From positions 1,962,487 through 2,026,486 of the forward strand of contig NZ_LFJC01000003.1 in assembly GCF_002776695.1 (NCBI RefSeq): a stretch of DNA of 64,000 nucleotides, in the 5' to 3' direction. Of this stretch, positions 15,528 through 23,925 are shown piece after piece (the first letter of the stretch is position 1; each line of letters opens with the position of its first letter). The stretch comes from Bradyrhizobium nitroreducens. Lineage in GTDB: Bacteria > Pseudomonadota > Alphaproteobacteria > Rhizobiales > Xanthobacteraceae. Under the pieces are notes generated by a model that worked only from the letters and a program-made list of their open reading frames with translations, was not told the origin of the DNA and did not search any database. The translations under genes and the position numbers were made by a program.

Positions 15528-16595
15528 TCACTGTTCGCTCAGAACAATCGTCCGGCCTGACGCTGCCGCGTCCTTCACGGCCAGCGTCGCCTGGAGCGTA
15601 CGGACCCCATCGAGACCCGACACAAGCGGAGCTTCCTCGCGGCGTATCACTCGGGCGAAATGTTCGATCTGGCGGACATAAGTGTCACCGCCTTCAGCCA
15701 TCAGCGTCTCTGCATTGAGATCGCTCCGCCAGCCGGGCTCGACCGTGCCGTGATAATTGTAGTACTGGAGCGTCGGAAGCGTCACGGAGCCTTCCGTCCC
15801 GGCAAATACATGCGAACTGACCTTCTGCCGCTTCATCCGGTCCGAAGTTCCTAGCATCAGGTCGAATTCGCCCGAGGCCAGATCCCACGAGAACGGGGTA
15901 ACGGCGGTATCTGAAACGCTAATGGTTGCTATGGCGCCGCTGTGGAACTGCAAAAGCACCGCGGCAGTGTCCTCAACGGGGAACCCGCGCACCGCATTCG
16001 AACTCAGGGCCTGAAGCGAACGGATCTCACCAAATAAAAAACGGATCAGGTCAATCTCGTGAATGAGATTGATCAGGATGGGTCCGCCACCGGCCTGCCG
16101 CCGCCAATCAAGATCAAAATAGCTCGCCGTCTTCAGTTGATTGTACATGACTGTCGCTGTGACCGGCCGTCCAATGAGCCCGTCACGAATGGCCTGACGC
16201 ACACGCTGCACGGCGGTATTGTGACGGCGATGGTGGCCGACCAGAACTGGCACATTCTGCGCCTCCGCTGCCCTGCACATTCCGCGGGCGGCCTCGACTT
16301 CATCGGCCACAGGCTTCTCGACCAAAACCGGAATGCCTCGCTCGATACAGGCGAGCGAAACCGGCACATGCTGCGCGTTCGGCACAGCCACAACCACGCC
16401 GTCCAGCTTTTCCTTCTCCAGCATTTCGCGGTAGTCCGCATAGGCAGGCACGCTTTCGGCGCGAGCGAACTCCAGCGCCGAGGGCGTCGGGTCAGAAATG
16501 GCAACCAGTGTCGTTTCCGATGACTCCCGGATTACCTTCCAATGTGCTTTTCCGATCGTGCCAAGGCCGACGATTCCAATACGCATTGAAGCCAT
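15528..16595 (-). CDS. Gfo/Idh/MocA family oxidoreductase
   Basis: A 355-residue NAD(P)-dependent oxidoreductase. The Rossmann motif GIVGLGTIGKAHWKVI is at residues 7-22 and the family EKP signature appears in GIPVLVEKPVADEVEAARGM. The catalytic region has NLIHEIDLIRFLFGEI with the His-Glu-Asp pattern. Enzymes of this family oxidise or reduce hydroxyl groups of sugars and cyclitols such as inositol. The ATG at 16595 has a good AAGGAG site eight bases upstream. It follows the transporter genes directly and is followed by a TIM barrel, a pairing well known from inositol-type pathways (IolG with IolE/IolH/IolI). Confidence 0.87.
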   Translation of the reverse strand: MASMRIGIVGLGTIGKAHWKVIRESSETTLVAISDPTPSALEFARAESVPAYADYREMLEKEKLDGVVVAVPNAQHVPVSLACIERGIPVLVEKPVADEVEAARGMCRAAEAQNVPVLVGHHRRHNTAVQRVRQAIRDGLIGRPVTATVMYNQLKTASYFDLDWRRQAGGGPILINLIHEIDLIRFLFGEIRSLQALSSNAVRGFPVEDTAAVLLQFHSGAIATISVSDTAVTPFSWDLASGEFDLMLGTSDRMKRQKVSSHVFAGTEGSVTLPTLQYYNYHGTVEPGWRSDLNAETLMAEGGDTYVRQIEHFARVIRREEAPLVSGLDGVRTLQATLAVKDAAASGRTIVLSEQ

Positions 16596-16614
16596 TTAAC
16601 TTCTCCTTACCTAG

Positions 16615-19155
16615 TTACGCGATTGCTTGCCTGGCGACCGCAGCTGACGCATCGTCCTGGACGACGCCGAGCAGCCTCGCTTGAAGCGCATGGTCTTCCG
16701 CCAACGTCCGGGCCGCTCCTTCGAATGCGACCGCGCCGTTGACGAGCACGTACGCCCTGTCGACGATGGTCAGGACGGTCTCGGCATGATGCTCCACCAC
16801 GATCATCGCAATCTTCCCGCGTAGCTTGACGAGCGCCTCCATCACTTCACTCACGACCGCCGGTGCGAGGCCCTCGAACGGCTCGTCGAGCAAGATCAGC
16901 TTGCTGGGAACAACGAGCGCGCGCGCAATGGCGACCATCTGCCGCTCGCCTCCAGACAGGTTCTCCGCCCTCGCCTTTTGACGGGTCCGAAGGCGCGGAA
17001 ATAGCTCGAACACCTCCGCGATACCGATGCCACCCGGCCGCATCGCGAGTTGAAGATTCTCCAAAACAGTCAGGTTTGGAAACAGACGGCGCCCTTCCGG
17101 AACGAGCGAAATACCAAGCCGGTTGATCTGATACGGCTTCAGCCCGTTGAGTGTCGTACCGTTGAACGTGACCGTACCTGCGGTCGGCGGTAAGCTACCC
17201 GTGAGCGCGCGAAGCAGGGTCGTCTTGCCGACACCATTGCGGCCAAGAAGCGCGACCGCTTCACCTTCATGGATCGCGAGGTTCACGCCGGAGAGCACCG
17301 TGCTTCCAAAATAGCCGGCAGCTACGCCTTGGGCATCCAGCAGCCTGGACTCCGGGACGCGAGAGAGCCGCTCGACCGTTGGACGCACTTGCGCCTCGCT
17401 CCCCCTGCTAGCGCCCAGATAGGCTGCGACCACTTCCGGATTTTTGGCCACGTCTGCCGGCTTACCATCCGCGATAATGCGTCCCTGATGCAGGACCGAG
17501 ATACGGTCCGAGATGGCCAATACTCTGTCGATGTCATGTTCGATGAGCAGCACCGCATGTTTTTCCGAGAGCTTCTTGATCAAGTCGGCGACAACGACCC
17601 GATCGGCTTCCGCCAGACCAGCGAGCGGCTCGTCAAGCAAGAGCAGCTTCGAGTCGATTGCGAGGGTCACGGCAATCTCAAGCAGCCGCTTCGCTCCGTG
17701 GGGGAGTTCCGCTCCTAGATCCGCCGCCCGCTCGACCAAACCCACGGCATCAAGAATGGACCACGTTCTGTCGTTCAGAGCCGTGATACCGTGAGCGTCG
17801 AAGAACAATCCACCCAGGCCGTGACGCTGAGCCTGCACGGCTACTCGCACGTTCTCAAAGACACTCAGGTTCGGGAAGATTGATAGAATCTGGAACGAAC
17901 GACTGATTCCGAGACGCGCGCGGGCGTGGATCGGCAGGTTCGTGATATCCCTGTCCTCGAACAATATCTGGCCGCCACTTACCGGCAACACCCCTGTGAG
18001 CATGTTGTAAAGGGTCGTCTTTCCAGCTCCGTTTGGGCCGATGATGCTGTGAAGCACAAAGGGTCGAATCTGGAGATCGATCTCCCTGGCGGTAACGAGG
18101 CTACCGAAATTCTTCGAGAGTTTCCGCGTTTCGAGGAGCGGCCTGGTCGCGTCGATTGCCAACGCAGCGCTTTCGTAGGGTTCAATTGCGTGAGGTCTGG
18201 GCGGAATTGCGTTGTCCGTGAGCGTCCAACGCTGACGACGCGTCATCCGTTGCGCCAAACCGTGGATGCCTTCGGGCGATAGCAACGCGAACAGGATCAG
18301 CACTGGCGCAAACATCAGCCACCAGTTCTCGGTAAGCGCCGACAGCCTGTTCTCCAAAATGATAAAGGCGATCGCGCCCCAGAGCGGGCCGAGGAAATGA
18401 TGCACGCCACCGAGAACCGTCATCAGCAAGCTGTCGCCCGCATGCTGCCAACTTAGATTGTCGGCATAGACTCCTTGCAGCATAACAGTCAGAAGAGCAC
18501 CGGCGTAGCCAACGACCGCGGCCATGAGTGAAAACGCGCCGAGACGGACAAGGTAGACGTTATAGCCCAGACTGCTGGCCCGCTGCTCGTTGTCGCGCAC
18601 GGCCTGGAGTACGCGTCCAAAGGGCGCATGCGCCAGTCGCCATATGAGCCACATGGCGACAACCACGGTCACAACCACAAAGACATGGAACGAGGTATCC
18701 TTGGCAAAATTGATGCGCGGGATGCCCTGAATGCCATTCTCACCGCCGGTTACCGAGGTCCATTTAAACGCGATTTCGAATGCGATCTGCGAGAACGCCA
18801 GCGTCAGCAAGGAAAAATAGAGACCCTTGCGACGCAGGATGATCGCGCCGATAGCAAGCCCGAGCAGGATCGAGAACAGGACTGACAACGCCAGCGCGGC
18901 AAACTCGTTACCCACGCCGGAGAGCAGAAGAAATGCCGCCGCGTAGCTGGCACCGCCGAAGAAGACGGATGCGCCGAACGGAACAAGGCCCGTATAACCG
19001 ACGAGCAGATTCACGCCAACTCCGTAGAGCGCATATATCGCTATTTGCGTGACGAGAGACACCGGAGCGCCGAGCCCGAGCCACAGGACAGTCAAAGCAC
19101 TGAGAACGGCGGCAACCCACAGAACCGGATGTCGCGAGAGCGAGCGGACTTTCAT
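16615..19155 (-). CDS. LivM-LivG-LivF triple-fusion ABC transporter protein
   Basis: An 846-residue fusion of three normally separate subunits. Residues 1-300 are a LivM-type permease with about ten membrane segments (YALYGVGVNLLVGYTGLVPFG motif region). Residues 330-570 form a LivG ATPase: Walker A GPNGAGKTT, signature ELPHGAKRLLEIA, Walker B LLLLDEPLAGL, switch His in LIEHDID. Residues 600-830 form a LivF ATPase: Walker A GRNGVGKTT, signature NLSGGERQMVAIA, Walker B LILLDEPFEGLAP. The first ATPase signature is degenerate (HGAKR for SGGQ). The ATG overlaps the LivH stop as ATGA. It drives uptake of the operon's substrate across the inner membrane. Confidence 0.9.
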   Translation of the reverse strand: MKVRSLSRHPVLWVAAVLSALTVLWLGLGAPVSLVTQIAIYALYGVGVNLLVGYTGLVPFGASVFFGGASYAAAFLLLSGVGNEFAALALSVLFSILLGLAIGAIILRRKGLYFSLLTLAFSQIAFEIAFKWTSVTGGENGIQGIPRINFAKDTSFHVFVVVTVVVAMWLIWRLAHAPFGRVLQAVRDNEQRASSLGYNVYLVRLGAFSLMAAVVGYAGALLTVMLQGVYADNLSWQHAGDSLLMTVLGGVHHFLGPLWGAIAFIILENRLSALTENWWLMFAPVLILFALLSPEGIHGLAQRMTRRQRWTLTDNAIPPRPHAIEPYESAALAIDATRPLLETRKLSKNFGSLVTAREIDLQIRPFVLHSIIGPNGAGKTTLYNMLTGVLPVSGGQILFEDRDITNLPIHARARLGISRSFQILSIFPNLSVFENVRVAVQAQRHGLGGLFFDAHGITALNDRTWSILDAVGLVERAADLGAELPHGAKRLLEIAVTLAIDSKLLLLDEPLAGLAEADRVVVADLIKKLSEKHAVLLIEHDIDRVLAISDRISVLHQGRIIADGKPADVAKNPEVVAAYLGASRGSEAQVRPTVERLSRVPESRLLDAQGVAAGYFGSTVLSGVNLAIHEGEAVALLGRNGVGKTTLLRALTGSLPPTAGTVTFNGTTLNGLKPYQINRLGISLVPEGRRLFPNLTVLENLQLAMRPGGIGIAEVFELFPRLRTRQKARAENLSGGERQMVAIARALVVPSKLILLDEPFEGLAPAVVSEVMEALVKLRGKIAMIVVEHHAETVLTIVDRAYVLVNGAVAFEGAARTLAEDHALQARLLGVVQDDASAAVARQAIA

Positions 19156-20021
19156 TCGAACCTTTCCCACTTTTCGCCGAAGAGGCCGCGCGGACGAACC
19201 AGCAGGATGACTGCCATCAGGACGTACATCGCTGCACTGGACCAATCGGGATAAAACTGAATGGTCATCGCCGTCACTACGCCGACAAGGACGCCGGCAA
19301 TGATCGCTCCGGCATACGATCCCAGACCGCCGATAGTGACTATGACGAAGGCAGGCATGATCGCGCCCGCGGCCATCGACGGATTGACGGTCCACAGCGG
19401 ACCGGAAAGCATGCCCGCGAGACCGGCAAGGAGGCAGCCGATGCCGAAAACGCTGCTCAGTACGATCGGAAGATTGATTCCGAGGAGTCCAACCATCTCC
19501 GCATCGCGCGAGCCGGCGCGAATAATCCGCCCGAACGGTGTGTATTCAAGAAAACTCCAGAACGCGACCAGCGCGAAGACCGTCACCGCCAGGACGACGA
19601 TACGGTATTTGGTGATCAATACCGGACCATATTCGACGAACCCCGCAAGGAATCTGGGTGGATTGAAAGGCAGAGGAGCGGCGCCGAACACAAGGCGAAG
19701 GATCGCTTCGAAGAACAAGGCCAGCGCAAACGTCAGAATCAGACCGAGAAGCGGCTCCTTTCCGTAGAGTCGTCGTATCAGCACAAATTCGACGAGCATG
19801 CCGATAAGACCGGTAAGCAACGGCGCCAGCAACGCCGCTCCCCATCCGAAATCCCGGTTCAGCATCAAGGCAAGATAGGCGCCGATGGCAAAGAAGGCGC
19901 CATGCGCAAAGTTCACGATGCCGAGCATTCCAAAAATGACTGAGAGTCCTACGGCGATAAGAACGTAGAGGAAGCCCAGAACCAGGCCGTTTACGGCCTG
20001 AGACAAGATCAAGTCAAACAT
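19152..20021 (-). CDS. LivH-type branched-chain amino acid ABC transporter permease
   Basis: A 289-residue inner-membrane permease with about eight hydrophobic segments. The LivH start is clear (LILSQAVNGLVLGFLYVLIA, then VIFGMLGIVNFAHGAFFAIGAY), and the coupling region AGSRDAEMVGLLGIN contacts the ATPases. It pairs with the fused LivM-G-F protein to which it is translationally coupled. The system as a whole probably imports a plant-derived or aromatic/cyclic compound rather than leucine, given its catabolic neighbours (inference). Confidence 0.9.
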   Translation of the reverse strand: MFDLILSQAVNGLVLGFLYVLIAVGLSVIFGMLGIVNFAHGAFFAIGAYLALMLNRDFGWGAALLAPLLTGLIGMLVEFVLIRRLYGKEPLLGLILTFALALFFEAILRLVFGAAPLPFNPPRFLAGFVEYGPVLITKYRIVVLAVTVFALVAFWSFLEYTPFGRIIRAGSRDAEMVGLLGINLPIVLSSVFGIGCLLAGLAGMLSGPLWTVNPSMAAGAIMPAFVIVTIGGLGSYAGAIIAGVLVGVVTAMTIQFYPDWSSAAMYVLMAVILLVRPRGLFGEKWERFE

Positions 20022-20086
20022 AGAGTGCTCCTATTGAAGGAGCCGCATCTTTCCAGCCGGAATTGCGGCGTCGCCTCACCCGAGGT

Positions 20087-21355
20087 CTAGAGCGTGTCCA
20101 TCTTGCACGCGCTTTGGGCCTGCGCGCCGAAGACCTTCTCGATCTCGGCGTCGTTCGAAGGCGTCTCGGCGAGAATGTCGAAGTAGTCCCATTTGTCGGT
20201 GATTTTGGGTTTGATACCGACGACGAGCAGACGATTGACCATCTGATGATCAAATGCGCGGTAACCCGCCTTTACGCCACCGCGCTGAACGCCCCAATTT
20301 TCGAGCGCGTCTACAATTGCTCCGGGCTCGGTCGCTTTCGCAGTCTCAACCGAATCGAGCAATGCGTTCATTGCCATCCATCCCATCCAGGTCTTGTCGG
20401 CTGCGGGACGCTTGTATTTTTTCTCATATGTTGCCGCCATCATCTGCTCTTCGGGCGGATTGTTGGGGTTCTTGTGGTACCAGTTGATCGTGAACAGGCC
20501 GTCCGCCGCTTCTGGACCCACGCCCCAGAGATCCGTGGCGCCGACGGCAATTTCGGCGAACGGAATCTTGCCTTTCATACCCAGTTCGTTCCACTGCTTC
20601 AGAAACGTGGAGATATCGTTGCCCGGCACCCCACCCACAACGACGTCCGGCTTGGCGGCGCGGATCTTGAGAATAAATGAGCTGTAGTCAGCTGTGTTGA
20701 CCGGGACCTCGTCGGCGCCCACGAGCGTGATTCCATTCGCCGCACTGAATTCGGTGAAGGAACGCTTGATGTCTTGCCCGAAAGCAAAAGCTGCAGTCAG
20801 CAGATACCACTTCTTGCCAAGCCCCGCACAATAGGGCGCGAGAACGCGGGTATGAACGTCTGCCGGGGGCTGCAGGCGGAAAGTGTATTTGTTGCAAAGC
20901 CGCCCGGTTAGATCGATCGCCCCCGCGTTGGCGGCGACGAACGGGATCTTCGCCTTTTTAGCGACCGCGGATATTGCGAGCGCGCTCGAACTTAAGGAGC
21001 CGCCAACAATGCCGACTACGTTATGTTCGCCGACCAGGCGCTCGGCGTTTTGCTGCGCCGCTTGTGACGTCGGCTCATCGAGCCAAATGACCTCCGCCTG
21101 ACGACCCAAAAGGGTGTTGTTGCGGGTCTCAAGAGCCAACAAGCTACCTTGCGCCATGTATTCCGCCTGATCAGCCACGGCTCCGGTCTTGGCGTAGATC
21201 ATTCCAATCCTGATCGGATCCGCAGCGGCGGCACTCCCAATGTAGGGCATCCCAAGCTTCGAAGCCGCAGCGTGAGCCAGCGCGAAGCCGCCCGCACCTC
21301 CAATCAAGGTTCGGCGATTAATCTTGGTCAAATGGCGCAACGAATTGGACGACAT
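20087..21355 (-). CDS. ABC transporter substrate-binding protein (Peripla_BP_6), probable Tat substrate
   Basis: A 422-residue periplasmic binding protein and first gene of the nine-gene operon. The N-terminus contains KINRRTLIGGAGGFALAHAA, a twin-arginine-like leader, followed by AADPIRIGMIYAKTGAV at the start of the mature fold. Binding-fold motifs include GIVGGSLSSSALAISAVAKK and IPFVAANAGAIDLTG. I chose the ATG at 21355 because a strong GGGAGGT site precedes it; the GTG at 21370 lies within that site. The 468-base upstream gap contains palindromes matching those near the IclR and TetR genes, so the operon promoter is probably here. Confidence 0.88.
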   Translation of the reverse strand: MSSNSLRHLTKINRRTLIGGAGGFALAHAAASKLGMPYIGSAAAADPIRIGMIYAKTGAVADQAEYMAQGSLLALETRNNTLLGRQAEVIWLDEPTSQAAQQNAERLVGEHNVVGIVGGSLSSSALAISAVAKKAKIPFVAANAGAIDLTGRLCNKYTFRLQPPADVHTRVLAPYCAGLGKKWYLLTAAFAFGQDIKRSFTEFSAANGITLVGADEVPVNTADYSSFILKIRAAKPDVVVGGVPGNDISTFLKQWNELGMKGKIPFAEIAVGATDLWGVGPEAADGLFTINWYHKNPNNPPEEQMMAATYEKKYKRPAADKTWMGWMAMNALLDSVETAKATEPGAIVDALENWGVQRGGVKAGYRAFDHQMVNRLLVVGIKPKITDKWDYFDILAETPSNDAEIEKVFGAQAQSACKMDTL

Positions 21356-21412
21356 AACTACCTCCCTCACTGGTTTCCGCTTACGGCTCTCTGGAGCTCT
21401 TGGACGGTCGCG

Positions 21413-21458
21413 CTAGTTGTACCTGTATATGAACATGTTTTGCTATATGTACAACTAG
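21413..21458. promoter_or_regulatory. Large inverted repeat, IclR operator-like
   Basis: CTAGTTGTAC (21413-21422) and its exact complement GTACAACTAG (21449-21458) flank 26 bases that contain TATATGAACATG. Both arms carry the TTGTAC word of the 9757 palindrome. It lies about 60 to 100 bases upstream of the operon's first gene. Confidence 0.55.
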
Positions 21459-21510
21459 GCAAGAAGTCAACGTGGCACGAACTGCCGACCCGACAAACAT
21501 TGCATTTAAC

Positions 21511-21522
21511 GACCAATTGGTC
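21511..21522. promoter_or_regulatory. TetR operator-like palindrome GACCAATTGGTC
   Basis: A perfect 12-base dyad followed by TATA, in the gap between the operon start and the divergent hydrolase. It has the same GACC-N4-RGTC pattern as the three sites around the TetR gene at 6576, 14 kb away. Confidence 0.45.
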
Positions 21523-21763
21523 TATATGTTTGTAAAGCATGGGCGCAGCTAGCTCGCGGATAAGCCCCCCAAGAGGCGCTAGTGCGCTGCACTGCAATTC
21601 ATCGCTGTTTTCTTGCGGCGGCGGACGATTGACCTCGCCTGTTTGCTGCCGAGAGAAGAAGCACGCTCAAGCTGCGATCCAGGCAAATCTGTTTTCAAAC
21701 GCGTCGCGAAGATCACTTTTGAGCGTCGACGTGTGCAAGCAATTGAGATTGCGGCAGACCATC

Positions 21764-21797
21764 GTACATGTATAAGAACTAGTTCTCTTATGAGAAC
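21764..21797. promoter_or_regulatory. Overlapping palindromes upstream of the hydrolase gene
   Basis: GTACATGTA (21764-21772), the perfect dyad AGAACTAGTTCT (21775-21786) and GTTCTC-N4-GAGAAC (21782-21797) overlap within 34 bases, ending 26 bases before the hydrolase start. The GTAC and GTTC/GAAC words match the IclR-type sites at 9747-9770 and 10606. Confidence 0.5.
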
Positions 21798-21823
21798 TTC
21801 ATTCAGTCAGAAGGTGAACGCGC

Positions 21824-22654
21824 ATGAATCGTAGACAGTTGATCGGCAACGCTGTAGCTGGAGCCGTTGTCACTGGCTCCCTGCTCACGAGCTCAAACAG
21901 CGCGAAGAGCGCAGAGACCAGAGCGCCGCTTACCTTTGTACTCGTGCACGGAGCGTGGCACGGGGGCTGGTGTTATCGTGACGTTGCCAGTGAACTTCGC
22001 TCCATGGGACACACGGTATTTACCCCTACCCTCACGGGCTTGGGAGAACGCGCGCACCTCAACGGTCAGGACGTCACGCTCGAGACCCACATTCGTGATG
22101 TCTGTGGGGTCATCGAGGCGGAGGAACTCTCCGACGTGATCCTTTGTGGCCACTCTTACGGAGGGATGGTGATAACGGCGGTCGCCGACCGGATGGCTTC
22201 GCGAATCCGGACATTGGTGTACCTGGACGCCTTCATTCCCGAGCATGAGCAGTCACTGAATAAGTGCCTCGAAGTTGCTTTATCACGCGAGAACTTCAAG
22301 GCGTTCATTGAGGGATTTCGGGGAAGTGCCATCAAGAACAACAGCGGTCTGATGGCACCTGTTCCGGCCGAAGGCTTCAATGTCATCGAGCAGAAGCGCG
22401 CGTGGGTTGATCGGCGGTGCGTACCTCAAGCGCTGGCGACCTTCGAAATGCCAGTGCTGCTAACCGGCGCCAGCTCCACCATAAAGGAGCGTGTCTTCAT
22501 TTTGGCCGAGGGTTGGGATCCAAGCCCGTTCCGCTATTACGCAGCGAAGGTGGCCGGGTTGCCGGGCTGGCGTGTTACCAAAATGCCTTGTGGACACGAC
22601 GTCATGGTGGACATGCCGGTCGAACTCGCCCGCGAACTTGTGAAGCCGGCCTAG
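21824..22654 (+). CDS. Exported alpha/beta-hydrolase (esterase/EstC-like), probable Tat substrate
   Basis: A 276-residue protein. The leader MNRRQLIGNAVAGAVVTGS has a twin arginine followed by a hydrophobic run, so export by Tat is likely. The mature part begins LTFVLVHGAWHGGWCYRDVA, the oxyanion region of the hydroxynitrile lyase/salicylate esterase group. Ser111 is the nucleophile in CGHSYGGM, and His258 lies in MPCGHDVMVD. It probably hydrolyses an ester in the periplasm. It is divergent from the nine-gene operon and shares its palindrome-rich upstream region, so it may release the transported compound from a conjugate. Confidence 0.82.
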   Translation: MNRRQLIGNAVAGAVVTGSLLTSSNSAKSAETRAPLTFVLVHGAWHGGWCYRDVASELRSMGHTVFTPTLTGLGERAHLNGQDVTLETHIRDVCGVIEAEELSDVILCGHSYGGMVITAVADRMASRIRTLVYLDAFIPEHEQSLNKCLEVALSRENFKAFIEGFRGSAIKNNSGLMAPVPAEGFNVIEQKRAWVDRRCVPQALATFEMPVLLTGASSTIKERVFILAEGWDPSPFRYYAAKVAGLPGWRVTKMPCGHDVMVDMPVELARELVKPA

Positions 22655-23192
22655 AGGCGTCGGTCTACACGCAAAAACTAAATCTTAGCATATCCTTGCA
22701 CATATTTTGGTGCTGCCCGATAAAACCTGGCTGTCCGGGGAAAGCTACCTGCATTCAACTTCCCAGACTGGTCGGCTTCATAGCCGACCGCTTTTTTGGG
22801 ACTTCGATCTCACAAAGCTTCAGCTTCTTGAAAGGCAGATTGTCTAGGGCACCAGATGCCCCGATGATTCGGCCAAAATGTTGGACGGAACCGGCTGGGT
22901 CATGGCACCGAGATATGCAAAGCCAGCCTTCACCCTGCCATCGCCAGAAACTCATTGATCCCCGCGTTGAGCCGTTGAGCGCGTCGACGAGGGGTTGAGC
23001 AATGTTCCCCAAACGCCCAGAAGCCGCAGCATCCGCTGGCTTCGTAGCCGGAAAGAAACTCGGCTAGTGCGGGGCCGCGTCGTCGATCAGTCGGTTATCT
23101 CATGACATATTGCCCGACTGCTGCGGGCACGTAGGTGACCTTGGTGGACACAAAGCGTTACAAATCCGCGAGACACGTATCGAAGGAGCGTG
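22655..23192. other. Intergenic stretch with a terminator and no convincing gene
   Basis: Apart from the terminator at 22770, no frame on either strand shows family resemblance. An 85-codon minus-strand frame at 22755-23012 crosses the terminator and is probably chance. Confidence 0.4.
22770..22797 (+). terminator. Rho-independent terminator
   Basis: Stem GGTCGGC / GCCGACC with a TTCATA loop, then GCTTTTTT. It lies 115 bases after the exported hydrolase gene in the correct orientation. Confidence 0.8.
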
Positions 23193-23360
23193 ATGACCAA
23201 CGACTTTGAAAAACTCTCCCGGGATTACATCGCGTTTCTGAACAGCCAAGACTGACAAATCTCGGCGGTTTCGTTCAAGATAGCGTTCGTCGAAACAGCG
23301 AGGCACTGGGCCTAGTCGGATACCGACGGATGCTGAAGGCAACTTTGAGCAGGTACTGTG
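23193..23360 (+). pseudogene. Ester cyclase (SnoaL-like) pseudogene
   Basis: The ATG at 23193, after GAAGGAGCG, opens with MTNDFEKLSRDYIAFLNSQD and then meets TGA. One base further on, another frame continues as NLGGFVQDSVRRNSEALGL and VGYRRMLKAT. Together they match the start of ester cyclase/SnoaL polyketide cyclase-like proteins. Restoring a single G (Asp-Trp) after the GAC codon would join the two parts, so a one-base deletion is the simplest cause. The sequence stops matching at about 23360, where an inverted-repeat element begins. Confidence 0.5.
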
Positions 23361-23450
23361 AATCGGCGTGGGGTCTCGACGCCGATCGGCACGATAAGTC
23401 TCTGATTCACATGACATCGAAGGGGGCGTGCTTCGGTGCCGATTCACAGT
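23355..23450. repeat. Small element with 13-base perfect inverted ends (MITE-like)
   Basis: ACTGTGAATCGGC at 23355-23367 is the exact complement of GCCGATTCACAGT at 23438-23450. The 70-base interior has no gene. The element begins just where the ester cyclase similarity ends, as expected for an insertion or a recombination point. No clear target duplication is visible. Confidence 0.5.
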
Positions 23451-23880
23451 CTAATTCTGACTGATCCAACTTGTGCAGCGCCCGCACTCGCATGCAGAAG
23501 ACCATCATGTGCTGGCGCTTCAGGCGTTTCGTTCTCGCGACCGCGCAATCGCCCATTCGATTCTCTACCCGCGGATCGCGGCATCAGCGATGACGTAACC
23601 TCCTCTCCGAAGCGACACTGACGTGCAAGCGCGCTCCGTGGACCATTTTGCATGGACTATTGTTCGCCGCGACCCGCCGCAAGTCCCGATAGTCGTTTGA
23701 ACCCGCATTTTGCGAGGTTGAGCAATTGGTCGATTCTGCTTCTGCTGCCGAAGATCTCGTCTATGCCCGGTTCTCGGTGGTGCATGGGTCGATGAGCAAT
23801 GTCTGTTTTGGTTGGGCGCTGAAAACGTCCAACCAAACGTCCCGTTCTGATGCTCATTCGCTGCAAGCTATTGAAAAGCT
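23451..23880. other. Intergenic stretch, no gene recognised
   Basis: Short overlapping frames on both strands show no family resemblance. It leads into the tRNA-Lys fragment. Confidence 0.35.
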
Positions 23881-23925
23881 TGGTGGGCGCACCAGGGCTC
23901 GAACCTGGGACCCGCTGATTAAGAG
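23881..23925 (-). other. 3' half of a tRNA-Lys(CTT) gene, probable attachment-site scar
   Basis: The minus strand shows anticodon loop CTCTTAA (anticodon CTT, lysine), the stem TCAGC, a GGGTC variable loop, T arm CCAGG-TTCGAGC-CCTGG, acceptor GTGCGCCCA and CCA. To the right, where the D arm and 5' acceptor strand should be, the sequence is unrelated (GCGTATGATTTTGG). It is cut at almost the same place as the tRNA-Pro fragment, and in the same orientation. Confidence 0.75.

Noticed and set aside
22755..23012. 85-codon minus-strand frame
   Set aside because: It runs through the terminator hairpin and shows no family pattern.
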